Positions 55,002-63,330 of a DNA stretch of 64,000 nucleotides are shown here, in pieces. The position numbers and the translations under genes were made by a program. The first letter of the stretch is position 1. Every line of letters starts with the position of its first letter. Source of the DNA: Nevskiales bacterium (lineage in GTDB: Bacteria; Pseudomonadota; Gammaproteobacteria; Nevskiales; Nevskiaceae). Where the stretch lies: the NCBI GenBank assembly GCA_028698335.1, contig JAQVDP010000003.1:49350-113349 (forward strand). The letters run 5' to 3'. The notes beneath the pieces are model-generated. The model was not told where the DNA came from, ran no database searches, and was given only the letters and a program-made list of their open reading frames with translations.

Positions 55002-56317
55002 AGCTGGGCAAACGTGCGATGGGGCTGGGTTTGAAGGCGCTCAACCGGGTGGCGGGAGCATCGCTGATCGACCGTCTGGGACTGCGCAACCCGACCGAGC
55101 AGGTGCTGTACCAGGGCGCCAAGGCCGGATTCGGCGCGGTGGGGTTGGCGGCGCGCGGCGTCCGGGCGACACGCAAGCTCGTGGGGCCCGCAAGACTCGA
55201 GCCGGCCCGGAGCAGCGAGCTGTTCGACCTGACGCCGACCGACGAACAGCAGATGATGCGCGAGGCGGTGCAGGATTTCGCACTCGGGATGCTGAGGCCG
55301 GCGGCGTCGGCGGCCGATGCCGACGGCGTGGCGCCGGCCGAGCTGGTCGCGGAGGCGCAGGGCCTGGGGATCGGACTGCTCAGCGTGCCGGAGGCGCTGG
55401 GCGGCGCCGGTACCGAACGCAGCGCGGTGACCAACGTGCTCGTCGCCGAAGCGCTGGCGCAGGGCGACATGGGACTCGCGGTGGCGTGCCTGGCGCCGTC
55501 CTCGGTGCCGCTGGCACTGAGCCTGTGGGGCGACGCGCAGCAGCAGGCGGCCTACCTCGAAGCGTTCGCGACCGAGCACGCGCCGGTTGCGGCGCTGGCG
55601 ATCCAGGAGGCGCATGCCCTGTTCGATCCGTTTCGCCTGCGCTGTACCGCCCGCCGGTCCGGTGACGACTACATTCTGAGGGGTGACAAGCATCTGGTTG
55701 CCCGGGCCGGCGCCGCGGAACTGTTCGTCGTCGCTGCGATGGTCGAAGGCGAACCGCATCCGGCCTTGTTCATCGTCGAGGCCGGGATGATCGGTGTCAG
55801 TGTCACCGCCGAACCCGCGATGGGGCTGCGGGCGGCGGAATGGGGGCGGCTGCACCTGTCGGACGTGCGACTGCCGGAAACAGCCAGGCTCGCCGGCGTC
55901 ACTCCGGAGCGCTATCGCGATTGCGTCCAGCTGTCGCGCCTGGCGTGGTGCGCGCTGTCGGTGGGAACCGCGCAGGCGGTGCTCGACTATCTGATCCCCT
56001 ACGTCAACGAGCGCAAGGCCTTCGGCGAGCCGATCAGCCACCGGCAGGCGGTGGCGTTTCCGGTCGCCGACATCTCGATCGAACTCGACGCGATGCGGCT
56101 GCTGACCTGGCGCGGCGCAAGCCGAGCAGAGCAGGGCATGGCCTTCGCCGAGCAGGCGGCGCTGGCGCGGCGCCTGTGTGCCGACAAGGGGGCGCGGATC
56201 GGCTCCGATGCGGTGCAGCTGCTCGGTGGGCACGGCTTCATCAAGGAGCATCCGGTCGAACGCTGGTATCGCGATCTTCGGGTTGCCGGCGTGCTGGAAG
56301 GTGTGGTGCTGATCTGA
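54998..56317 (+). CDS. Acyl-CoA dehydrogenase family protein with N-terminal extension
   Basis: 439 residues. An extra basic N-terminal segment of about 70 residues (LGKRAMGLGLKALNRVAG, VGLAARGVRATRKLVGP) comes before the ACAD fold starting at LTPTDEQQMMREAVQDF. The flavin and substrate parts follow (LSVPEALGGAG, ERKAFGEPISHRQAVAF, QLLGGHGFIKEHPVERWYRDLR). The catalytic-Glu position reads VLEGVV, as in standard ACADs. The extension might tie it to the membrane or to its partner. It probably works with the second ACAD 20 bp downstream. Confidence 0.88.
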   Translation: MKLGKRAMGLGLKALNRVAGASLIDRLGLRNPTEQVLYQGAKAGFGAVGLAARGVRATRKLVGPARLEPARSSELFDLTPTDEQQMMREAVQDFALGMLRPAASAADADGVAPAELVAEAQGLGIGLLSVPEALGGAGTERSAVTNVLVAEALAQGDMGLAVACLAPSSVPLALSLWGDAQQQAAYLEAFATEHAPVAALAIQEAHALFDPFRLRCTARRSGDDYILRGDKHLVARAGAAELFVVAAMVEGEPHPALFIVEAGMIGVSVTAEPAMGLRAAEWGRLHLSDVRLPETARLAGVTPERYRDCVQLSRLAWCALSVGTAQAVLDYLIPYVNERKAFGEPISHRQAVAFPVADISIELDAMRLLTWRGASRAEQGMAFAEQAALARRLCADKGARIGSDAVQLLGGHGFIKEHPVERWYRDLRVAGVLEGVVLI

Positions 56318-56337
56318 GCGATGGCCGGGGAACAACG

Positions 56338-57558
56338 ATGATTCATCTCGAAACACCGAAGAAGTTCGCGATGCTGGTCGACCAGGCGCAGCAGGTCGCC
56401 ACGCAGGTCTTCCGGCCGATCTCGCGCAAATACGACCGCGCCGAGCATGCGCGGCCCAAGGAACTCGACATGCTTGCCGCGCTGCTCGACGGCATGAACG
56501 CCAGCGGCAGCGGCGAGGGTGCAGGTGCCGCCGGCGTGCGCCGCGAGCGGGCCGCCGAAGAAGGCAACCGCAACGGCAGCAACCTGTCGACCTGTCTCGG
56601 CATCATGGAGCTGTGCTGGGGCGATGTCGGGCTGTTGCTGTCCCTGCCGCGACAGGGGCTGGGCAATTCGGCGATCGCGTCGGTGGCCAACGAGGAGCAG
56701 CTCAAGCGGTTCGCCGGTCGCTGGGCGGCGATGGCGATCACCGAGCCGGGTTGCGGGTCCGACTCGGCCGCGATCCGCACCACGGCGGTTGCGGACGGTG
56801 ACCACTACGTGCTCAACGGCGAGAAGATCTACGTGACGTCGGGTGATCGCGCCGATCTGGTCGTGGTCTGGGCGACGCTCGACCGCAAGCTCGGCCGAGC
56901 GGCGATCAAGTCCTTCGTCGTCGAGAAAGGCACGCCGGGGTTCGAACTGGTCCGGCTCGAGCACAAGCTCGGCATTCGTGCGTCCGACACCGCCGCCTTT
57001 GTGCTGAAGGACTGCCGCGTGCCGAAGGAAAACCTGCTGGGGAGTCCGGAGGTCACGCCGGACAAGGGCTTCGCCGGCGTGATGCAGACGTTCGACAACA
57101 CCCGGCCGCTAGTCGCGGCGATGGCGGTGGGCCTGACCCGCGCCTGTCTCGACACCACCCGTTCGGTACTCGCGCGCGCGGGTGTCGCGGTCGACTTCGA
57201 CCGTCCGGCGCTGACCCAGTCGGCCGCCGCGGCCGAGCTGATGCGGATGCAGGCGGACTACGAGGCGGCCCGTCTGTTGACGCTGCGGGCGGCATGGATG
57301 GCCGACAACCGCCAGCCGAACTCCCTGCAGGCCAGCCAGGCCAAGGCCAAGGCCGGCCGTACCTGCGTCGACGTCGCGCTGCGCTGTGTGGAGCTCTGCG
57401 GTGCGCTCGGCGTGGTCGAAGGCGAGCGTGAGGTCGGCCTGCTCGAGAAGTGGGCGCGCGACGCCAAGATCCTCGACATCTTCGAGGGGACACAGCAGAT
57501 CCAGCTCCTGATCGTCGCGCGGCGTCTGCTCGGCAAGTCGTCGTCGGAGCTGCGTTAG
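56338..57558 (+). CDS. Acyl-CoA dehydrogenase family protein
   Basis: 406 residues with AITEPGCGSDSAAIRTTA (FAD site), YVLNGEKIYVTSGDRADLVVV, and the catalytic Glu in ILDIFEGTQQIQL. A Gly/Ser/Ala-rich insert near residues 50-75 (ASGSGEGAGAAG) is unusual for the fold and has coding-type codon use. It would catalyse the first, FAD-linked step of beta-oxidation of a particular acyl-CoA. Pairing with the previous ACAD suggests a hetero-oligomer of the kind used for steroid or bulky side chains (inference). Confidence 0.9.
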   Translation: MIHLETPKKFAMLVDQAQQVATQVFRPISRKYDRAEHARPKELDMLAALLDGMNASGSGEGAGAAGVRRERAAEEGNRNGSNLSTCLGIMELCWGDVGLLLSLPRQGLGNSAIASVANEEQLKRFAGRWAAMAITEPGCGSDSAAIRTTAVADGDHYVLNGEKIYVTSGDRADLVVVWATLDRKLGRAAIKSFVVEKGTPGFELVRLEHKLGIRASDTAAFVLKDCRVPKENLLGSPEVTPDKGFAGVMQTFDNTRPLVAAMAVGLTRACLDTTRSVLARAGVAVDFDRPALTQSAAAAELMRMQADYEAARLLTLRAAWMADNRQPNSLQASQAKAKAGRTCVDVALRCVELCGALGVVEGEREVGLLEKWARDAKILDIFEGTQQIQLLIVARRLLGKSSSELR

Positions 57559-57631
57559 CCCATGCCCTCATGGCGCTGGTTGCGACCGCAACAGTCGCAA
57601 CCAGCGCTCGACTTGGCCCGTTTGACGGGGA

Positions 57632-58465
57632 TCAGGCCGCCGTCAGCATCTCGCGTTCGATGCGTGCGGTGAACGCATCGATCTCGTCGAGCAGTGCGCG
57701 ATTGTCGTGTTGCCACGGATGGAAGCCGGGACGGAAGTAATCCAGCCACGGGCCCGCGATGCGGCGCAGCAGTCCCTTGCGGCCGTACAGGAACCCGACC
57801 ATGCGCAGCCCGTCGCGGACCTTGCGGGCCTTGGGATCGGCGGCGACCAGGCGCAGGTGGTAAGCGAACACGAGCGCCGCGAAAATCGTGCTGGCGACGA
57901 CCAGACTGCTGGCGCGGACGGCATAGGCGGTGGCACCGGTTCCGACCGTGCGTTCGTAGACGTCGAACGCGACCGCCTTGTGCTCGGTTTCCTCGAGGGC
58001 GTGCCAGCGCCACAGCGCGCTGTAATTCGGGTCCGATCCCTCGATCAGATCGGGGTGTGCCAGCAGTGCGTTGGCCATGATCGCGGTCAGATGTTCGAGT
58101 GCGATCGTGATCCCCAGCTGCGTCGGCGCCGGCAGGATCACCTTGAGCTGTTCGAGGAGTGCCGCGACCCGGCGCTGCAGCGGCTCCGCCGGCAGGCCGG
58201 CGGCGGCCATGGCGCCGTTGTAGGCGGTGTGCTCGCGGCCGTGCATCGCCTCCTGGCCGATGAACGCGGTGACGGCGTCGCGCAACTCGGGATCGGCGAG
58301 ACGTTCGCGGTAGTAGCGGACGCTGTGGATGAAGAAGCGCTCGCCGTCGGGAAAGAACAGCGACAGCGCGTTCATGAAGTGTGTGACGATCCGCCCGCGG
58401 CCGTGCCAGTCGCATACGCGCGCGGGATCGATCGAGAAATGCAGATCGCGCCTGATCGGCAGCAT
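57632..58465 (-). CDS. Predicted metal-dependent hydrolase, ferritin-like (PF10118 type)
   Basis: 277 residues, helical, with di-metal type motifs GQEAMHGREHTAYN (Glu72, His75), IALEHLTAI (Glu124, His125) and HALEETEHKAVAFDVY (Glu158/159, His162). A membrane-associating segment follows (ASSLVVASTIFAALVFAYHL). Proteins of this family are common beside fatty-acid and alkane genes in gammaproteobacteria and actinobacteria and may be oxygenases or hydrolases acting on lipid; activity is not established. It is divergent from the MerR-like regulator. Confidence 0.85.
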   Translation of the reverse strand: MLPIRRDLHFSIDPARVCDWHGRGRIVTHFMNALSLFFPDGERFFIHSVRYYRERLADPELRDAVTAFIGQEAMHGREHTAYNGAMAAAGLPAEPLQRRVAALLEQLKVILPAPTQLGITIALEHLTAIMANALLAHPDLIEGSDPNYSALWRWHALEETEHKAVAFDVYERTVGTGATAYAVRASSLVVASTIFAALVFAYHLRLVAADPKARKVRDGLRMVGFLYGRKGLLRRIAGPWLDYFRPGFHPWQHDNRALLDEIDAFTARIEREMLTAA

Positions 58466-58503
58466 GCCGTTCTCCTTGCGTTGTTATGTTGTCATCAGAC
58501 GAT

Positions 58504-58515
58504 GTCATTCATGAC
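58504..58515. promoter_or_regulatory. Possible operator between hydrolase and MerR-like regulator
   Basis: GTCAT and ATGAC form an exact inverted repeat around TC. It is nested in wider imperfect symmetry (GTTGTCATCAG upstream, CTGATGTCGTCAAC downstream). It lies 39 bp before the hydrolase start and 106 bp before the regulator start, where a divergent regulator would be expected to bind. Confidence 0.4.
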
Positions 58516-58620
58516 TGATGTCGTCAACCACTGAAGGGACAGTCGGCGGTGTCGCAGCGGTCCGGTGGTGACGCGAGCCGATTCGCCCATCACTCAGTGG
58601 TACCGTTATCATTCCGCTCC

Positions 58621-59481
58621 ATGGCGATTTCCAAGAAGACCCGCAAGACCGCGGCCGCGAAGGCGCGCAAGGCCGTTCCGACCGACGCGACGGGCGAACC
58701 GCGCAAGGCGGCCGAATACAGCATCGAGGAGCTGGCGCGCGTTGCCCGTACGACGGTGCGCAACGTGCGCGCGTACCAGGACCGGGGGTTGATTCCCGCG
58801 CCGGAACGGCGCGGCCGCGTGGCCGTGTACAGCGACGAGCATGTGTCGCGGCTGCGCATCATCGGTCAGCTGCTGACGCGCGGATACACGCTCAGCAGCA
58901 TCGGCGAGCTGCTGCAGGCCTGGGAGCAGGGCTCGGATCTCGCCGGCCTGTTCGGCCTCGAGTCGGCGGTGTCGAGCCCCTGGACCGATGAGTCGCCGAA
59001 ACTCTATTCGTTGACCGAGCTGGTCAAGATGTTCGGTGGCCGTTTCGACGTCCACTGGCTGGTCAAGGCTGCCGATCTGAAGATCCTGGTGCCGGAGGGC
59101 GCGCGCTTCCGCGCGCCGAGTCCCCGCATGATTCAGGCCGGGGCCGAGCTGGTCAAAGGCGGGATTCCGCTCGACGAGATGCTGGAGGTTGTCGGGCGGC
59201 TCCGGGCCAATGTCGAGCTGGCCGCGGATCAGATGGTGCAGCTGGTCGAGAAGTACCTGTTCGACCCGTACGGCGACGGCCTGCCACCGCCGGAGGAGAT
59301 CCCGCGCCTGGGCGAGATCATCTGGCGACTGCGGCCACTGGTGGAGCGCGCGGTGCACGCCGAGGTGGCGCGTGCGATGGAGATGGCGGCCACGAGCCAT
59401 CTCGGGGACCGGCTTGCGGCGATCCTCGACCAGATGTCGCCGGCGCGGCAGGTGCCGAGCGACGTCGAATCCGACGACTGA
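58621..59481 (+). CDS. MerR-family transcriptional regulator with two MerR-like segments
   Basis: 286 residues. A basic Lys/Ala tail (1-30) precedes a winged-helix MerR domain: YSIEELARVARTTVRNVRAY, DRGLIPAPERRGRVAVYS, RLRIIGQLLTRGYTLSSI. A second, weaker copy follows: YSLTELVKMFG, ADLKILVPEGARFRAPSP, MIQAGAELVKGGIPLDEML. A helical C-terminus may bind ligand or dimerise. ATG 58621 is chosen because the extension from a GTG at 58549 uses codons rare in this window (TTA, GTA, CGA, TCA), although that GTG has an AAGGG upstream; the transcript could be nearly leaderless. It probably controls the flanking lipid genes. Confidence 0.85.
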   Translation: MAISKKTRKTAAAKARKAVPTDATGEPRKAAEYSIEELARVARTTVRNVRAYQDRGLIPAPERRGRVAVYSDEHVSRLRIIGQLLTRGYTLSSIGELLQAWEQGSDLAGLFGLESAVSSPWTDESPKLYSLTELVKMFGGRFDVHWLVKAADLKILVPEGARFRAPSPRMIQAGAELVKGGIPLDEMLEVVGRLRANVELAADQMVQLVEKYLFDPYGDGLPPPEEIPRLGEIIWRLRPLVERAVHAEVARAMEMAATSHLGDRLAAILDQMSPARQVPSDVESDD

Positions 59482-59505
59482 GCCGCGCCCCGGCCGGACA
59501 CCCGC

Positions 59506-59535
59506 GGTGGCACGCCACCCCGCCCGGGGTGTGGC
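59506..59535. terminator. Overlapping hairpins between convergent MerR-like and MMPL genes
   Basis: GGTGGC/GCCACC (59506-59519) and GCCACCCCG/CGGGGTGTGGC (59514-59535) are alternative stems sharing one arm. There is no clear T-run, so termination is only suggested by their place between two stop codons. Confidence 0.3.
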
Positions 59536-59556
59536 GCGACACCGACGCTTCGACGC

Positions 59557-62136
59557 CTACGGCTCGGGCCGGATGTGCGCCAGCGTGCTTTCGTCATCGT
59601 CCCGCGTGCGGTGCAGGAACGCGGCGAGCGCCGGCAGCACCAGAATCGCGCCGAACATATTGGCGGTGAACATGAACAGCAGCAGCTTGCCCATGTCGAT
59701 CTGGAACTGCAGTTCCGACATCAGCCAGGTGGTGACGGAGACTCCGAGTGTCACGCCGGTGAAGATGACCGCCTTGCCGGTGCCGCGCAGCGTTTCGTAG
59801 TAGGCCCGCCGCAGCGACTTGCCTTCGTCGAGCGCGCCGGCCATGACCCCATAGACGTAGATGCCGTAGTCCACGCCGATGCCGACCGCCAGTGCCAGCA
59901 CCGGTAGCGTTGCCACCTTCATGCCGATGTCGAGCGACGCCATGACGCCGTAGCCGAGCTGCGAGACCAGGGCCAGGGGCAGTACCACGCAGACGATCGC
60001 GCGCCAGCTGCGGAACGACATCCACAGCAGGATCAGAATCACGGCGTAGACCCACAGCACGATGCGGCTTTCCTCGGCCTCGACCACCTCGTTGGTCGCG
60101 GCCATGACGCCGACATTGCCGGTCGCCAGCGCGAAGTTGACCGGGCAGTTGTCGGTCATGCCCTCGTATTCCTGTTGCAGGGTGTCGCGCCGTTCGCGGG
60201 CCTCGCGCGCCGGTTCGGAGTCCTGCTCGCCGCGCTCGACCATGCCGAACACGTCGGCGTTGGCGCCCTTGAGCTTCTGGAAGGTGGCGTATTTGCGGTC
60301 GCAGTATTCGGGCGACACCCCGGGATTGCGCTCGAAGAAGTCGGCGCGGTTGTCGGCATTGAAGGTTTTGACCTGTTCGACGATGTGGCTGATCGTCTCG
60401 GCGCGGTGATCCTTGGTGAACATGTAGACCGCGAGCGCGTCGCACTCGTCGTTGAGCAGGCCGGTGCTGGTCGGGACCAGTGCGGTTGCCTGCGCCAGGG
60501 CGTAGTGGTTGCGTGGCAGGATCAGCGCGTTGAGTCGTCCTTCCGAAAGCCCCTGATAGACGAGCTTGGCGAAGGTCAGCAGCGACAGGGTGGACTGTAC
60601 GCCCGCGGTGTTGTGCATGTGCCAGGCGAACCGGTCGACCTGTTCCATGAGCTGATAGTCGATGCAGCCGTTCGGGCGCGTCTCGGCGATGACCTTGAAG
60701 ATGTCGACGGCGATCTGGAAGTTGTCGGTGATCGCGCGGAAATCCTGATTGAAGCGCGAGTCCGGGCGCAGTTCCGGCACGCCTTCGAGCGCGTCGCCGA
60801 TCTGCAGGTCGCGCTTGGCGTGGAACGACCAGCCGGCGATGACCGCGCAGACCGCCAGCACCATGACCGCGACCTTCGGTCGGGTCACGCCGGACAGCCA
60901 CCACCAGGCCTTGTCGAGCACCGCGTCGCGCCGGTTCTGGCGTTCGATGAAGGCGTCGACATCCTTGATGCGGATCATCGTCAGCCAGATCGGCACGAAG
61001 ATCTTGTTGGCGACGATGATCGCGAGGCCGCCGAGTACGGCGTTGATCGACATCTCGCGGATGATCTGGATCTCGATCAGATAGATCGTCGCGAATCCGG
61101 CGATATCGGAAATCAGCGCGATGGTGCCGGCGATCGCCAGGCGTCGGAAGGTTTCCAGCGAGGCGTCATAGCTCGAACGGCCGGCGTGAACCTCGTCGAC
61201 CCAGGCGTTGACGTACTGCACGCCATGGCTGACCGAGACCGCGAGGATCAGGAACGGCACCAGGATCGCGAAGGGGTCGAGGCCGAAGCCCACCGTCCGC
61301 AGCAGGCCCATCTCCCAGATCACCGCGACGATCGACGAGCCCAGCGGAATCAGTCCGAGCTTCAGAGAGCCGCAGTAGAGCCACAACAGGATGCCCGTGA
61401 TCAACAGGGTCAGACCGAAGAATCCGGCGACCTCGAGCGACGCGTTGGTCATGTCGTCGACGATCTTGGCGAAACCGATGATGCGGACCTTGATACCGTC
61501 CTTCTCGTACTTCGCGCGCAGCTGTTCGAGGTAGCCGCCGACTTCGCGGTAGTCGAGTTTCTCGCCGGTCCGCGGATCGAATTCCAGCAGCTCGGCCATG
61601 ATCATCGCCCCGCGCTGGTCGTTGGTCACGAGGCGGCCGATGATCTGCGCCTTGGCGACGTTGGAGCGCACCTTCTCCAGCACCTCGGGCGTCGGCTGGT
61701 AGTCGGGCGGGATCACGGTCGCGCCGGCGAGGCCGCCCTCGACGTTCTCCACGTAGTTCACGTTCGGCGTGAACAGGGACATGACCCGAGCGCGGTCGAC
61801 GCCCGGGGTGAAGAACACGTCGTCGGTTGCCTGCTGCAACTGCGCCATGAAGTGCTCGTTGTAGATGTCGCCGTCGTCCTGGATCAGTGCGAACAGCACG
61901 GTGTTGGCGCCGCCGAAGTCCTTGTAGTACTCGCGGAACTTCTGCATGTACGGATGATCCAGCGGCACCGACTTGAGCCAGCCGGCATCGGGTTCCAGAC
62001 GCGCGGTCTGGACGGTGAAGAACACCGTCAGCGCGATCAGGATCAGATGAGTCAGGTGACGCCGGCCGTAGACGATCGGCTCGACGATGCGGAGGATGCG
62101 ATCGGTGATCGGCCCGCTGATGGCGGCTCCAGCCAT
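59557..62136 (-). CDS. MMPL/RND-family transporter
   Basis: 859 residues with about twelve membrane helices in two repeats: helix 1 (LTHLILIALTVFFTVQTA), a large periplasmic loop, a five-helix bundle from about residue 235, then a second copy (SGVTRPKVAVMVLAVCAVIAGW onward, quoted in part) and a closing bundle containing LALAVGIGVDYGIYVYG, the helix-4 motif of MMPL proteins, and GKAVIFTGVTLG. These carriers move lipids or hydrophobic molecules across the inner membrane with proton force. It leads a minus-strand gene set with YCF48-like and DUF1329 proteins; the substrate is unknown. Confidence 0.9.
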   Translation of the reverse strand: MAGAAISGPITDRILRIVEPIVYGRRHLTHLILIALTVFFTVQTARLEPDAGWLKSVPLDHPYMQKFREYYKDFGGANTVLFALIQDDGDIYNEHFMAQLQQATDDVFFTPGVDRARVMSLFTPNVNYVENVEGGLAGATVIPPDYQPTPEVLEKVRSNVAKAQIIGRLVTNDQRGAMIMAELLEFDPRTGEKLDYREVGGYLEQLRAKYEKDGIKVRIIGFAKIVDDMTNASLEVAGFFGLTLLITGILLWLYCGSLKLGLIPLGSSIVAVIWEMGLLRTVGFGLDPFAILVPFLILAVSVSHGVQYVNAWVDEVHAGRSSYDASLETFRRLAIAGTIALISDIAGFATIYLIEIQIIREMSINAVLGGLAIIVANKIFVPIWLTMIRIKDVDAFIERQNRRDAVLDKAWWWLSGVTRPKVAVMVLAVCAVIAGWSFHAKRDLQIGDALEGVPELRPDSRFNQDFRAITDNFQIAVDIFKVIAETRPNGCIDYQLMEQVDRFAWHMHNTAGVQSTLSLLTFAKLVYQGLSEGRLNALILPRNHYALAQATALVPTSTGLLNDECDALAVYMFTKDHRAETISHIVEQVKTFNADNRADFFERNPGVSPEYCDRKYATFQKLKGANADVFGMVERGEQDSEPAREARERRDTLQQEYEGMTDNCPVNFALATGNVGVMAATNEVVEAEESRIVLWVYAVILILLWMSFRSWRAIVCVVLPLALVSQLGYGVMASLDIGMKVATLPVLALAVGIGVDYGIYVYGVMAGALDEGKSLRRAYYETLRGTGKAVIFTGVTLGVSVTTWLMSELQFQIDMGKLLLFMFTANMFGAILVLPALAAFLHRTRDDDESTLAHIRPEP

Positions 62137-62167
62137 GATGGTTGTCTCCCCTCGGAATGCGTCGGAT

Positions 62168-63238
62168 TCAGTTCAGCGGAACGCGCTGGACGCCGGCGGT
62201 GCCGACGATCAGCAGCGCGCCGTCGTCGACCGCGCCGGCGTTGATGTTGTTGTCGGGTTCGACCGGCAGACGGCGCAGCGTCGCCGTGGCCAGATCCGCC
62301 TGCATGACATGGCCGTTGCTGCCGAACAGCAGAATCCGGCCATCGGCGGTGACCTGGCCGCCGAACAGGCTTTCGAACGCATCGTTGGCAAGCGGCGTCC
62401 AGCCCGCGACGGCGGTCACCGGTGATGCGTCGCCGGTGGCGCCGGAGGGGTCGAACATCGCGTCGCGCATGGCCTCGATGTCCTCGGGCGTAAGCACCGC
62501 GGCGCTGCCGATGTCGGCGGCGTAGAAGGTGTTGCCGCGCAGGCCGAAGATCAGGGCGCCGCGGTCGCCGACGGGCAGGGCGCCGAAGTACGACCCCGAG
62601 TACGGCGATTTGAGCGGTTGCCAGCTCGCGCCCCGATCGGTCGATCGCGCGAGGAACCCGCGTTCGCCGGCCAGGAGCAGACTGTCGTCGCCCAGGCGAA
62701 TCAGGTTGTAGAGATTGAGTCCGTCCTCGAACGCCGGCGACTCGACCGCGTGCAGCGTGCGCCCGCCGTCGTCGGTCCGCATCAGCGTGCCGTTGGCACC
62801 GGCCAGCAGCCCGTTGTCGCGATCGAAGAACAGCGCGTCGTAGTAGGGTTTGGCCCAGTCCGGATCGAACTGCAACAGCTGCCAGCTGCTACCGCCATCC
62901 CGGGTCTGCAGAATCGTGCCGTCGTATCCGATCGCCCAGCCGTTGTCGGCGTCGATGAAGCGCAGCCGGGTGATGGTGACGTCGACCGGTACCGTAACCT
63001 GTCGCCACTGCCGAGCGTCGGACGACAACAGGATGTCCCCGCGCATGCCGGCGACAACCCAGTGATCCCCGGCGCGGGCGATGTCGAGCAGCAACGCGTC
63101 GGATGCGCGGGGCGCCATGACGGCGGCGCGGGGCGTGCGGCGCGCATCGTCATCGGCGGCATGAGCCGAGGTGGCGGCAAGCGCGCAGCACAGGGCGGCG
63201 CCGAGCAGCGATCGGCGGCGGGCAGTCGAACGGGTCAT
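62168..63238 (-). CDS. YCF48/BNR-repeat-like periplasmic protein
   Basis: 356 residues with a signal peptide (RRRSLLGAALCCALAATSAHA is the region; cleavage after AHA) and a beta-propeller of BNR/Asp-box-type repeats: GWAIGYDGTILQTRDGGSSW, LAGANGTLMRTDDGG, LAGERGFLARSTDRGASW. This resembles the photosystem-stability/HCF136 family. In proteobacteria such proteins accompany MMPL and DUF1329 genes and probably form part of the same envelope system. ATG 63238 follows GGGAG by 7 nt. It ends 31 bp before the MMPL start. Confidence 0.88.
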   Translation of the reverse strand: MTRSTARRRSLLGAALCCALAATSAHAADDDARRTPRAAVMAPRASDALLLDIARAGDHWVVAGMRGDILLSSDARQWRQVTVPVDVTITRLRFIDADNGWAIGYDGTILQTRDGGSSWQLLQFDPDWAKPYYDALFFDRDNGLLAGANGTLMRTDDGGRTLHAVESPAFEDGLNLYNLIRLGDDSLLLAGERGFLARSTDRGASWQPLKSPYSGSYFGALPVGDRGALIFGLRGNTFYAADIGSAAVLTPEDIEAMRDAMFDPSGATGDASPVTAVAGWTPLANDAFESLFGGQVTADGRILLFGSNGHVMQADLATATLRRLPVEPDNNINAGAVDDGALLIVGTAGVQRVPLN

Positions 63239-63330
63239 CGACAAACTCCCTCAGGTGACTGGATGCCCGGCAGCTGCGGGCCTTGGTCTGCGCCGCCCCG
63301 ACCGGATGCCGGGGCGGCGCGCGGGACGCC

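Noticed and set aside
58549-58620. Longer start (GTG) for the MerR-like regulator
   Set aside because: An AAGGG lies upstream, but the added 24 codons include TTA, GTA, CGA and TCA, unlike the rest of the gene.
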